This document shows, in pieces, positions 27,225 to 38,559 of a DNA stretch of 64,000 nt. How positions within the stretch are numbered: the first letter of the stretch is position 1; every line of letters begins with the position of its first letter. The notes under the pieces were generated by a model. It did no database searches. It was not told the DNA's origin and saw nothing but the letters and a program-made list of their open reading frames with translations. Source of the stretch: Aeromonas rivipollensis (GTDB taxonomy: Bacteria > Pseudomonadota > Gammaproteobacteria > Enterobacterales > Aeromonadaceae). Where the stretch lies: NCBI RefSeq assembly GCF_010974825.1, contig NZ_JAAILA010000008.1:62001-126000 (forward strand), read 5' to 3'. The position numbers and the translations under genes are program-made.

Positions 27225-28046
27225 ATGCGCCTCTCCATCACTGCCAAGATCAATTTCTTCCTGCTCTTCATCTTCTCCATGGTATTGGTGTTCTCCGCGG
27301 CCTATCAGGCGGTGCGCGAGCGCGACCTCATCCTGACCCTCATCAAGGAGCAGAGCCGCGAGCAGACCGAGGCCTATTTCGACGGCCTCAACATGCTGAT
27401 GCTGACCGGCAAGATGGAGGCCCGCGACACCCTGCGCGCCAAGTTCCTCGATCACGCCCACGTGGAAGATGCCCGCATAGTGCGCGGAGCGGCGATCAAC
27501 AAGCAGTACGGGGCGGGTCGCGAGACCGAGGCCCCCAAGGACAGATTCGATGCCCTGGCCCTGGCGGGCAAGGGGAGCCTGGAGGTGGTGCACGACGGCA
27601 CCCACAGCAAGCTGGTGGTAACCCGCCCCCTGCTGGCCAAGACGGATTTTCGCGGCACCGACTGCACCAGTTGCCACCAGGTGCCGGAGAATACGGTGCT
27701 GGGGGCTGTGCGCTTTGACTACTCCCTCGATACCCTCTTTACCCGGGTCGAGCAGAACATCCTCACTTCGGCGCTTATTCTCACCGGTATCTTCGGGCTG
27801 GGGCTGCTGCTCACCCTCTGGGTCATCCGTACCTGGATAGTCCGCCCCCTCAACCAGCTGACCCGCTCCATGGAAGAGGCCACCGATCTGCACGACTTCG
27901 GCCACCGGCTGGAGGGGGATGAAGGGGACGAGATAGGCCGGGTGGCGCTCGCCTACAACCAGATGCTCGACAGCGTGGAGCGCCAGCTCGGCAAGCGCCC
28001 CGCCCCCTCGTCACAGGACGAGAAGCCGGTGGATCACGCCAGGTAG
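27225..28046 (+). CDS. HAMP-domain membrane protein with periplasmic c-type haem motif
   Basis: A 273-residue protein with a first membrane helix (residues about 9-27), a periplasmic domain of about 150 residues, a second helix (about 180-200) and a cytosolic HAMP segment (VRPLNQLTRSME through DEIGRVALAYNQM). The periplasmic domain has C147-T-S-C-H151, a c-type haem attachment motif, shortly before helix two, as in haem-containing sensor domains of some chemoreceptors. After HAMP only about 20 residues remain, so there is no kinase, receptor or cyclase output domain. It may pair with another protein, or be a truncated sensor. The motif's use in haem binding is inferred. Confidence 0.75.
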   Translation: MRLSITAKINFFLLFIFSMVLVFSAAYQAVRERDLILTLIKEQSREQTEAYFDGLNMLMLTGKMEARDTLRAKFLDHAHVEDARIVRGAAINKQYGAGRETEAPKDRFDALALAGKGSLEVVHDGTHSKLVVTRPLLAKTDFRGTDCTSCHQVPENTVLGAVRFDYSLDTLFTRVEQNILTSALILTGIFGLGLLLTLWVIRTWIVRPLNQLTRSMEEATDLHDFGHRLEGDEGDEIGRVALAYNQMLDSVERQLGKRPAPSSQDEKPVDHAR

Positions 28047-28420
28047 TAGAACAGCAGGCTGGCGATCAGGATCAGCAGCAGGATGAACAAATTGAGGTGC
28101 AGCGCATCCTCTTGCCGTCGACTGCGGCGCTGCTCCAGCGCCAAGACCCCCAGGGTCAGCAGGCAGCAACCCCAGAGCCCGTGCACCAGCCAGGGGGTCA
28201 AGGCAGGATCCCAATAGTCACGCACCTTGACCCCGCCATAGACCAGAAAGCCGTAGGCAATATCGGGGCGGGCATGGTGATAGAGGCCGAGCAGGACGAT
28301 AAAGCCGCCCCAGCAGAGGATCACCAGCCCCTGGAGTACCCGTATCCAGCCATCCGGCCCCCGCCTGCGTTCCTTCACTCTCACCCCCTGCCCAACCGAC
28401 CGGATCCATGCAAGATTCAT
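28034..28420 (-). CDS. Hypothetical three-helix membrane protein
   Basis: About 128 residues with three hydrophobic segments (ILCWGGFIVLLGLYH, a Trp-rich LVHGLWGCCLLTLGVLAL, and the C-terminal LFILLLILIASLLFYYLA). It converges on the HAMP gene and overlaps its end by 13 bases. The start is uncertain: ATGs at 28420 and 28447 both lack a good ribosome binding site, and a GTG at VKERRR is also possible. I do not recognise the family. Confidence 0.55.
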   Translation of the reverse strand: MNLAWIRSVGQGVRVKERRRGPDGWIRVLQGLVILCWGGFIVLLGLYHHARPDIAYGFLVYGGVKVRDYWDPALTPWLVHGLWGCCLLTLGVLALEQRRSRRQEDALHLNLFILLLILIASLLFYYLA

Positions 28421-28576
28421 GGGGAAAACCCCGCAAGGGTCCGACATTTTTGCTTGTTTATCAAACCCGCGCGGGTAAGATTAACGGCTTAGTCTGCCAT
28501 GATGGGCCACTCACGCCCGGCCAGACCCCTAGTGTTGCAAATAGCGCTGCAAGAACAAGCTGGAGACAATATTTCG

Positions 28577-29977
<1,401 letters not shown>

Positions 29978-30006
29978 GACGCGCCGAGCCAGACTCGCTC
30001 CGTGCA

Positions 30007-30034
30007 AAAGCCGACCCTTGGGTCGGCTTTTTAT
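30007..30034 (+). terminator. Terminator of asnS
   Basis: AAAGCCGACC (30007-30016) and GGTCGGCTTT (30021-30030) form a stem around CTTG, followed by TTTATTT. Confidence 0.85.
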
Positions 30035-30185
30035 TTCCTGCTCTCCCGGCTGTGGCCCCCCGCCTCTCATCCTGATCCTCGAATAAATCCCCCCAGCCCT
30101 TCCCCTGCCTGCCACCCTCCCGATCGCCCCTGTTCAAGGGCATATCCATAGTTTTTATGCACTTAAATCGGAAAAGAGTCTGTTA

Positions 30186-30249
30186 TTGAACCACCTCAAT
30201 TTTTTACCCCTTTAGGGGTGCCAGAATACCCACCAACCCTTTAGGGGCA
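30186..30249 (+). promoter_or_regulatory. dcuB promoter: FNR box plus two NarL/NarP-type 7-2-7 sites
   Basis: TTGAA-CCAC-CTCAA (30186-30199) matches the FNR box at 8 of 10 positions. If it acts from -41.5 the start would be 30234, and a -10 element CAGAAT lies exactly at the required 30222-30227. TACCCCT-TT-AGGGGTG (30205-30220) is a 7-2-7 inverted heptamer pair of the kind bound by NarL/NarP; a second, weaker pair (30234-30249) follows 29 bases on. They overlap the core promoter, predicting activation without oxygen and repression by nitrate. The rest of 29978-30317 holds only the asnS terminator. Confidence 0.65.
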
Positions 30250-30317
30250 AATAACGACAGATGCTCCCGGGCCCCAGGGCCGATGCGGACATGGATTCAA
30301 TCACACGAGGTAATGGA

Positions 30318-31661
30318 ATGATCTTGATGGAATTTTTGGTGGTGCTCGGCTGCTTGCTGCTGGGTACCCGCTTTGGGGGCATGGGACTGGGTCTCATCAG
30401 TGGCATAGGTCTCTTCCTGCTGACCTTCGTGTTCGGCCTGGTGCCGGGCGAGCCGCCGGTGCAGGTGATGCTGACCATACTGGCGGTGATCGGCTGCGCC
30501 GCCACCCTGCAGACCGCCGGTGGCCTCAACCTGATGATGCAGGTCGCCGAGCGTCTGCTGCGCCGCCACCCCCAGTACATCACAATCCTGGCGCCCCTCA
30601 CCACCTGGACCCTCACCTTCCTGTGCGGTACCGGCCACGTGGTCTACACCATGTTCCCCATCATCGCCGACATAGCGCTGCAGAAGAACATACGTCCCGA
30701 GCGCCCCATGGCGGTCGCCTCCGTTGCCTCCCAGATGGCGATCTGCGCCTCCCCTGTCTCCGTTGCCGTGGTCTCCATGGTCTCCATTTTGGCGGCCGGT
30801 CACGGCATAGGTCAGGCCTACGGCCTGCTCGACATCCTGATGATCGCCATCCCCTCCTCCCTGACCGGTGTGGTCATGGCGGCCCTGTGGAGCCTGCGCC
30901 GTGGCAAGGATCTGGACAAGGATGAGGAGTTCCAGGCCAAGATCCAGGATCCTGAGCAGCGCGCCTTCGTCTATGGCGGCGGTGAAACCCTGCTCAACAC
31001 CAAGTTCCCGAAAGAGGCCTACTGGTCTACCTGGATCTTCTTCGCCGCCATCGCTGCCGTGGTCTTGCTCGGTGCCAACGAAGGGTTGCGTCCGGTGTTC
31101 ACCATCAAGGACAAGACAGGCCCCCTCTCCATGAACCTGGTGATCCAGATGATGATGCTGATCGCCGGCGCCATCATTTTGATGCGCTGCAAGGTCAAGC
31201 CGGGCGATATCTCCAACGGCGCCGTCTTCAAGGCAGGCATGGTCGCCATCTTCTCCGTGTTCGGGGTTGCCTGGATGAGCGAAACCTTCTTCCAGGCCCA
31301 CATGCCGCTGCTCAAAGAGACCCTGGCCCACGTGGTACAGGCCCAGCCCTGGACCTACGCCCTGGTGCTCTTCCTCATCTCCAAGCTGGTGAACAGCCAG
31401 GCCGCCGCCCTGACCGCCATCGCCCCCATGGGTCTGGCTCTGGGCGTAGAGCCGAAACTGCTGATCGCCTTCCTGCCGGCCAGCTACGGCTACTTCGTGC
31501 TGCCGACCTACCCGAGCGACCTGGCCTGTATCGGTTTCGACCGCTCCGGCACCACCCGCATCGGCAAGTTCATCATCAACCACAGCTTCATCATTCCGGG
31601 GCTGATCGGGGTCAGCAGCTCCTGTGCCCTGGGCTATGTGCTGACCACCATTCTGCTCTAA
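30318..31661 (+). CDS. dcuB: Anaerobic C4-dicarboxylate transporter, DcuB type
   Basis: A 447-residue carrier with about ten to twelve membrane segments, close to E. coli DcuB (446 residues). Shared stretches include GTGHVVYTMFPI, NIRPERPMA, SPVSVAVVS, KDLDKDEEFQ, VNSQAAALTAIAP, LPTYPSDLA and FDRSGTTRIGKF. DcuB exchanges fumarate for succinate during fumarate respiration. GAGG seven bases before 30318 sets the start; more upstream Met codons lack a ribosome binding site. DcuA and DcuB are similar; the anaerobic promoter favours DcuB. Confidence 0.9.
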   Translation: MILMEFLVVLGCLLLGTRFGGMGLGLISGIGLFLLTFVFGLVPGEPPVQVMLTILAVIGCAATLQTAGGLNLMMQVAERLLRRHPQYITILAPLTTWTLTFLCGTGHVVYTMFPIIADIALQKNIRPERPMAVASVASQMAICASPVSVAVVSMVSILAAGHGIGQAYGLLDILMIAIPSSLTGVVMAALWSLRRGKDLDKDEEFQAKIQDPEQRAFVYGGGETLLNTKFPKEAYWSTWIFFAAIAAVVLLGANEGLRPVFTIKDKTGPLSMNLVIQMMMLIAGAIILMRCKVKPGDISNGAVFKAGMVAIFSVFGVAWMSETFFQAHMPLLKETLAHVVQAQPWTYALVLFLISKLVNSQAAALTAIAPMGLALGVEPKLLIAFLPASYGYFVLPTYPSDLACIGFDRSGTTRIGKFIINHSFIIPGLIGVSSSCALGYVLTTILL

Positions 31662-31692
31662 TCGCAGTCGCGTTTAGCACGCCATTGCCAGA

Positions 31693-31719
31693 CAGGCCCC
31701 CGCTTTGGGGGCCTGCTCT
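31693..31719 (+). terminator. Terminator of dcuB
   Basis: CAGGCCCCC (31693-31701) and GGGGGCCTG (31707-31715) around GCTTT, then a CTCTTTTC tract. Confidence 0.8.
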
Positions 31720-31850
31720 TTTCTCCCCCTCTCGGCTCCCCAACAATTTCCCCACTGCTATTTCCAGCCGCCATTTCCAGACACTATGCCTTTACCTGCG
31801 CCCCCGCCGCTGGGTAGCATGCCCCCTAGTTCACCATTGGAATCTCATCC

Positions 31851-32525
31851 ATGTCTCGCGTCATCCTGCTCTGGAGCGGTGGCAAAGATGCCATGCTGGC
31901 CCTCTGCCATGCCCGCGATGCGGGTCATCAGGTGGTGGCCCTGGCCACCTTTGCACCGCTAAAGCCCCGATTTCTCGCTCACCCCTTGCCACTGGTGCGC
32001 CGTCAGGCGGCGGCCCTGGGTCTGCCCCATCTGCTGGTCACCATAGAAGCGCCATTCGAGCAGGGCTATGAGATGGCGCTGAGTCGCCTGCGGCAGGAGT
32101 GGGCACTCGATGGGGTGGTGACCGGCGATATCGACAGCGTGGGGGGCGCACCAAACTGGATCCGCGAACGCTGCCAGCCGCTGGGGCTAACCGTCCACAC
32201 CCCGCTCTGGCAGCAATCTCGCCAGGCGCTGCTGGCGGATATGCTGGCGCGCGGCATAGTCGCCCACTTATCCTGCGTCGATACCCGGATACTTGCCCCG
32301 GAATGGGCCGGACGTATCCTGGATGCCGCCACCCTCAGCGAGCTGCAGCAACTGGCCGAGCGCGAGGGATTCGATGCCTGCGGCGAGCAGGGGGAGTACC
32401 ACAGCATGGTGACCGACGGCCCGGGCTTTGCCGCCCCGCTGCGCCTCGATGGCTGGCAGCTGGCGCGCCAGGATCATCTGGCCTATCTGGCCCAGGACGA
32501 GCCTGTGCCCACCGAGCAACCATAA
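31851..32525 (+). CDS. PP-loop ATPase of the diphthine-ammonia-ligase-like family
   Basis: A 224-residue protein with the ATP-pyrophosphatase loop SGGKDA near the N terminus, a VVTGDIDS motif in the middle and the family hallmark GEQGEYHSMVTDGP near the C terminus. Eukaryotic Dph6 makes diphthamide; bacteria lack diphthamide, so the bacterial branch has another, unknown amidation substrate. It stands alone between terminators. Confidence 0.8.
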   Translation: MSRVILLWSGGKDAMLALCHARDAGHQVVALATFAPLKPRFLAHPLPLVRRQAAALGLPHLLVTIEAPFEQGYEMALSRLRQEWALDGVVTGDIDSVGGAPNWIRERCQPLGLTVHTPLWQQSRQALLADMLARGIVAHLSCVDTRILAPEWAGRILDAATLSELQQLAEREGFDACGEQGEYHSMVTDGPGFAAPLRLDGWQLARQDHLAYLAQDEPVPTEQP

Positions 32526-32553
32526 AAAACGGGAGGCGATGGCCTCCCGTTTT
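32526..32553. terminator. Bidirectional terminator between the PP-loop and M20 peptidase genes
   Basis: AAAACGGGAGGC (32526-32537) pairs with GCCTCCCGTTTT (32542-32553) around GATG. Confidence 0.85.
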
Positions 32554-32572
32554 GCTTGCCGGGCACACCGAC

Positions 32573-33712
32573 CTATTTCGCCAGCTTGCCCAGCACCCGC
32601 TGCAACAGGCGGATGCGCGGCTCTATGCTGTCAAGCAGCAGGAACTCGGCCTCCGAGTGGAAGCCACCACCCATGGGGCCCAAGCCATCGAGGGACGGCA
32701 CCCCGGCCGCGGCGGTGAAGTTGGCATCAGATCCGCCCCCCGCCTCCAGCCAGTTGAAGGAGATCCCCTCATCCGCTGCCGCCGCCTCCACCAGCGCCAT
32801 CAACGCCTCGGTGTCGCCACTCGGGCGCATTGCCGGCTTGAAGCTCTGGCGCTCCACCTCGACCCGGCAACCGCGCAGGAAGGGGTTGTTGGCCATAAAG
32901 CCGAGCCGCTCGTGCACGGCGGCAGCCTCGTCATTGCTCCAGAAGCGCAGGTCGACTATGGCCTCGGCGAAGTCCGGCACCACGTTGACGCCGGTGCCCC
33001 CCTGTACCACCCCCACGTTCATGGTGGTGCCCGTCTCCATGTTGACCTGTTCATTGATGGTCAGCACCCAATGGGCGAGCTCTGTAATGGCGGAAACCCC
33101 TTCGGTCAGGGCCGAACCGGCATGAGAAGCCTTGCCGTGGAAGCGGATGCGGTACTTGGCGTTGCCCTTGCGGGCGCTGATGAGATCCCCGCTCGGGCGG
33201 GCCGCCTCGGCCACCAGCACGCAGCCGCTCTGCCTGGCCTTGGCTACCAGCCAATCCCTGGACCAGGGGGAGCCAATCTCCTCGTCGCAGTTACAGCAGA
33301 CCAACACCTTGAGCTTGGCCAGCAGCGCCGGATCCATCCCCTTCAAGGCATACCAGGTGGAGAGCAGGCCGCTCTTCATGTCCGACACACCGGGGCCGAA
33401 GGCCTGATTGCCTTCGACTTTCAGCGGCCGCTTGGCCGCCGTCCCCTCGGGGAAGACGGTATCCATGTGACCCACCAGCATGACGTCATAGTGATCCGCC
33501 CCCGGGGCATTGGTTGCCTCGAGGCAGGGGCCGCACTCAGGAGCTAACTGGTGGCGCACCACCTGCCAGCCAATGGCCTCATATTTTTCGGTCAGGATGT
33601 CGGCCACCCGAGCCACCCCGGCCGGGGTGCGGGTACCGCAATCCAGGTTGATGAGGGGGGCCAGATCCGCCAGATAGGCGTCCAGGGAAAAAGCATTGCG
33701 AGGACCTGTCAT
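32573..33712 (-). CDS. M20 family metallopeptidase (carboxypeptidase G2-like)
   Basis: A 379-residue M20 zinc peptidase. Metal and catalytic residues are visible in LVGHMDTVFP (His, Asp), FGPGVSDMKSG (bridging Asp), CNCDEEIGS (catalytic Glu pair) and GFHSEAEF (last His). A dimerisation insert containing HGKASHAGSA separates the two halves. Carboxypeptidase G2-type enzymes remove C-terminal residues such as glutamate; the substrate here is unknown. The ATG at 33712 is preferred because GGAG lies six bases upstream. It starts 82 bases after dcuC and may be co-transcribed with it. Confidence 0.85.
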   Translation of the reverse strand: MTGPRNAFSLDAYLADLAPLINLDCGTRTPAGVARVADILTEKYEAIGWQVVRHQLAPECGPCLEATNAPGADHYDVMLVGHMDTVFPEGTAAKRPLKVEGNQAFGPGVSDMKSGLLSTWYALKGMDPALLAKLKVLVCCNCDEEIGSPWSRDWLVAKARQSGCVLVAEAARPSGDLISARKGNAKYRIRFHGKASHAGSALTEGVSAITELAHWVLTINEQVNMETGTTMNVGVVQGGTGVNVVPDFAEAIVDLRFWSNDEAAAVHERLGFMANNPFLRGCRVEVERQSFKPAMRPSGDTEALMALVEAAAADEGISFNWLEAGGGSDANFTAAAGVPSLDGLGPMGGGFHSEAEFLLLDSIEPRIRLLQRVLGKLAK

Positions 33713-33794
33713 CATCGTCTCCAAAGGGCAAAAGGTCGGGCCTCGCCCTTGCGCAGAGTGAATGGAGCGGGCAGCCTGGCCGCCCGCCCCGCCA

Positions 33795-35171
33795 TTACAT
33801 AAACAGCAGATAGTTGAGCGCCAGCGCCGTCACCAGGGCGCCGGCCATGGGCACGCAGGTGCGCTTGACCACCACGAAGGGGGAGACCTTGGCGATCCCC
33901 GCGCAGGCGATCAGCACCGCCGCTATGGGGGAGACGGTGCGGCCTATGCTGGAGGCGAGCTGCATCGGCAGCAGCATGGTCACCGCCGGCACCCCGAACT
34001 TGGCCGCCACCGCGGGCGCCAGGGTGGAGAAGCTCAGGAAGGCCGCGTTGCCCGAGCCCATGATGACGGCCGCCACCATGATGAGTCCCACCATCACCAG
34101 CGTCATCAGGCCGCTGCCGATCCCGGCATTGCTGGCGGAGTGCAGCAGGGTGTCGATGGCGCCTATGGCCTTGAGGGATTCGGCAAACAGCTCGGCACAG
34201 ACGATGAGCGCCACTACAGGGCCAAACACCTTGCCCATGCCGTCTAGGAAGCTGGAGAGCCCGGCCATGGCGGTGCGCACCGAGCGGGTGCGCAGCAGCT
34301 CGCACAGCATGCCGATAAAGACCGACAACAGCATGGCCACCTCCACGCTGACGCTGATGCTGGTCACCAGCAGCTTGGAGAAGGTCATCATCAGCACAAA
34401 GGGGATGATGGGCAGCAGGGCATACCAGGTCGGTGCCGGCACCTCCTCCTTCCCCTGCTCGTCCAGCTCGGCCGGATCGCCTCTGTGCAGGGCGGGATCC
34501 CAGCCATCTTGGCGATCGCAGTGACGCTGCCAGAAGAAGTGCAGCACCATGGTCACCAGCAGCATGGGGGCCACCAGCCAAATCTGGTAGTCGACGAAGT
34601 AGCTGGTCGGATCCATGCCGGACTGGCCGGCGGAGAAGATGGCGTTGGTCTGGGTCGGGCCAATCTCGAACGCCTGGGAGGTGGCGATGACGCCACAGGC
34701 CGACGCCGGGCTGATACCGAGGTTGCGCATCACGGGGTACATGGTGACCATCAGCAAGAGGCCGAGGCCGGTGGCGGAGGTGACAAACAGCGACACGAAG
34801 ACCGCCACCAGATAGCAGATGGCCAGCATCAGGTAGCTGGACTGGATGCCCGCCACCGGCTTGACCGCCACCCGCACCAGGGACTGGGAGGCGCCTATGT
34901 GGGACATGTAGGTGGCAAAGCCCGCCACCGCCATTATGGTGAGGCCAAGCCCCGCCGCCCGGTAGGAGAAGATCCCCTTGAACACCTCGAACAGGTCGAA
35001 CAGGGCGAACCCTGTGCTCTTGTCGGCAGGCAGTATGGGGTGCAACCCCAGCCAGTAGGCCACCGCGAAGATGGCCATGCCTGCCAGCGCCAGCACCGCC
35101 TGCGGGTTGTAATCCTTGACGATGCCGTAGACCACGGCCATCAGCACGAGCAAGACGAATAAGAGTTCCAA
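33795..35171 (-). CDS. dcuC: Anaerobic C4-dicarboxylate carrier, DcuC type
   Basis: A 458-residue carrier of the DcuC family with about twelve hydrophobic segments. GFATYMSHIGA, TSATGLGLLLM, HFFWQR, GSGNAAFLSFS, NIGRT-like SSIGRTVSPIAAV and KVSPFVVVKRTCVP match E. coli DcuC, which exports succinate during fermentation. The start codon is TTG at 35171, seven bases after AGGAG; no ATG occurs before residue 11, inside the first helix. It is preceded by a perfect FNR box. Confidence 0.88.
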   Translation of the reverse strand: MELLFVLLVLMAVVYGIVKDYNPQAVLALAGMAIFAVAYWLGLHPILPADKSTGFALFDLFEVFKGIFSYRAAGLGLTIMAVAGFATYMSHIGASQSLVRVAVKPVAGIQSSYLMLAICYLVAVFVSLFVTSATGLGLLLMVTMYPVMRNLGISPASACGVIATSQAFEIGPTQTNAIFSAGQSGMDPTSYFVDYQIWLVAPMLLVTMVLHFFWQRHCDRQDGWDPALHRGDPAELDEQGKEEVPAPTWYALLPIIPFVLMMTFSKLLVTSISVSVEVAMLLSVFIGMLCELLRTRSVRTAMAGLSSFLDGMGKVFGPVVALIVCAELFAESLKAIGAIDTLLHSASNAGIGSGLMTLVMVGLIMVAAVIMGSGNAAFLSFSTLAPAVAAKFGVPAVTMLLPMQLASSIGRTVSPIAAVLIACAGIAKVSPFVVVKRTCVPMAGALVTALALNYLLFM

Positions 35172-35196
35172 AGTGCGCTCCTGATAAGATTATCGA

Positions 35197-35245
35197 GGAT
35201 CGAAATCTAGTGGCGAGCCCCTCCTTTCCCCTTGATCCCTATCAA
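35197..35245 (-). promoter_or_regulatory. Class II FNR promoter of dcuC
   Basis: TTGAT-CCCT-ATCAA (35232-35245) is a 10-of-10 FNR palindrome. Read towards dcuC, a centre at -41.5 places the transcription start at 35197, and TAGATT sits exactly at the -12 to -7 position (35209-35204). The leader would be about 26 bases. This is a textbook oxygen-off promoter for a fermentative succinate carrier. Confidence 0.8.
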
Positions 35246-35281
35246 TAAAAGTGGCTTGAATGATAAAAAGCAGCATTAAAT

Positions 35282-35295
35282 TTTGATATATCAAA
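35282..35295. promoter_or_regulatory. Perfect 14-bp palindrome in the dcuC divergent region
   Basis: TTTGATATATCAAA resembles two FNR half-sites (TTGAT/ATCAA), but with a 2-base instead of a 4-base gap, so FNR should not bind it normally. It lies about 110 bases from dcuC and about 160 before the plus-strand gene at 35456, and may serve another regulator. Confidence 0.35.
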
Positions 35296-35455
35296 TAAAA
35301 TTGGTACATCAATCCAGTGTCGACGCACTAGAATGCCCTGCATCAGATCCTGACCAACAACCTCCACTTTTTTTGCGTTGGATCAACGCCCGTCAAGGGT
35401 GAACTGGCCAAGATGCCCGTCGATACAGAGCGACCATTTCGCACCGGAGAGAGTT

Positions 35456-35770
35456 ATGACAAGCCAAGCCACCGCAGGGACTTCGACCTGCGACTACAAG
35501 CTGTGGGACATCCTCGTCGAGTCTGCAAAGGAACGCACCACCATTCGTTATTCCAAGCTGGCCAGGCAGGCCGGGCTGGAACAGTGCCAGGATGAGCTGC
35601 GCACCCTGCTGCAACGCATCCGCATGTACTGCACCGAAAACAACCTGCCGATCCTCTCCGCCATAGTGGTGGACGACGTGGGCAAATACACAGGCCTCTC
35701 CTCCAGCCTGCCGGATGCGCCCTGGGAGCGGGCCCGGGTCTTCGACCACCAGTGGACCACCCTGCACTGA
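35456..35770 (+). CDS. Hypothetical 104-residue cytosolic protein
   Basis: A small protein with two parts: a helical N-terminal region (LWDILVESAKERTTIRYSKLARQAGL) that reads like a winged-helix element, and a C-terminal strand-rich LPILSAIVVDDVGKYTG. GGAGAG five bases upstream supports the ATG. It has its own terminator. I do not recognise a named family; a role as a small DNA-binding or adaptor protein is a guess. Confidence 0.65.
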   Translation: MTSQATAGTSTCDYKLWDILVESAKERTTIRYSKLARQAGLEQCQDELRTLLQRIRMYCTENNLPILSAIVVDDVGKYTGLSSSLPDAPWERARVFDHQWTTLH

Positions 35771-35785
35771 TAGCCCCCTTCCCAC

Positions 35786-35809
35786 AAAACGCGCCCCCAG
35801 GCGCGTTTT
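35786..35809 (+). terminator. Hairpin terminator after the 104-residue gene
   Basis: AAAACGCGCC (35786-35795) and GGCGCGTTTT (35800-35809) around CCCA. Confidence 0.8.
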
Positions 35810-35970
35810 GGCTATCTGGCCCCTCGCGTTTTCTCCCCCCTCCCCGCTGGTAAAACCAGCCAGCCCGGCCATGAGCGTTGCCATGGCTGGGCCACAATGC
35901 CAGAATCGGGCCCTTGCATGATTTCACGTTCGGATTTCAGGGCCCCGGGCCCGCAGATATAGGATCTCCC

Positions 35971-36321
35971 ATGGCCACCACCCTCTATGGCATCAAGAAC
36001 TGCGACACCATCAAGAAGGCCCGCAAGTGGCTGGACGAGGCTGGCATCGACTATCGCTTTCACGACCACAGGGCCGACGGCCTCGAGCCTGCCCGGCTGG
36101 ACGGCTGGCTGAACCAGCTGGGCTGGGAAGCCCTGCTCAACACCCGAGGCACCAGCTTCCGCGCCCTGCCGGAGGAGGCCAAGCAAGGGCTGGACACCGC
36201 AAAAGCCCGTGCCCTGCTGCTGGAACACCCCGCCATGATCAAGCGCCCGCTGCTGGATCGCGATGGCGAGCTGACCCTGGGATTCAAGGCAGACCACTAC
36301 CAATCCCTCTTCTCTCGTTAA
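35971..36321 (+). CDS. yffB: ArsC/Spx-family protein, YffB type
   Basis: A 116-residue thioredoxin-fold protein of the ArsC/Spx/MgsR family. The redox-site region is LYGIKNCDTIKKARKWL (single Cys, as in YffB), followed by TRGTSFRALP and IKRPLLDRDG, the family's cis-Pro element. True arsenate reductases use additional cysteines not seen here, so arsenate reduction is doubtful. As in E. coli, it lies directly upstream of dapE (22 bases). Confidence 0.85.
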   Translation: MATTLYGIKNCDTIKKARKWLDEAGIDYRFHDHRADGLEPARLDGWLNQLGWEALLNTRGTSFRALPEEAKQGLDTAKARALLLEHPAMIKRPLLDRDGELTLGFKADHYQSLFSR

Positions 36322-36334
36322 ACTTTTCTGTTAA

Positions 36335-38153
<1,819 letters not shown>

Positions 38154-38157
<4 letters not shown>

Positions 38158-38300
38158 GTGTGTGGTTATGGATAGGCCTGCCGCTGCTGTTTTTGCTCGG
38201 CCTGTTTCTCAATGCCATCAAGGACATGAAACAGCTCGAAAAGCAGTTGCCGAAATACAAGGACAAGATCCGGGAAGTCAAGGACGACGAGGACGACTGA
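38154..38300 (+). CDS. ypfN: Small membrane protein of the YpfN (UPF0370) type
   Basis: A 48-residue protein with one N-terminal membrane helix (WLWIGLPLLFLLGLFLNAIKD) and a very acidic end (KDDEDD). E. coli YpfN, also directly downstream of dapE, has the same layout (GVLLNVIKDLK, acidic tail). AAGGAG precedes the ATG, which overlaps the previous stop by ATGA. The function is unknown. Confidence 0.75.
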
Positions 38301-38559
38301 CCTCCCCCGCAGGAGCCCGATGGCGCTCCTGCGCCCCCACCCCGGCCTGCTGACAACCCGGCACCCGCCCCCTGAAAATGGGCACCAATCGCCACTCACC
38401 CCCCGCCTCTTTCTCGTCCCCCTCAGGCCCCGCGCCTACTGCTTAAAAACAGCACAACAACCGTAAAAAACTGCAAATCGATGCACAATTAAGCCACACA
38501 AAGGGGTGCAATCTGCATATAATGTGCCTGTTTTGCCGCCCGCCATAAGGAGTTCGCCA

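Noticed and set aside
35971..36321. Arsenate reductase function for the ArsC-like protein
   Set aside because: Context (dapE) and the single redox Cys match YffB; no ars genes are nearby.
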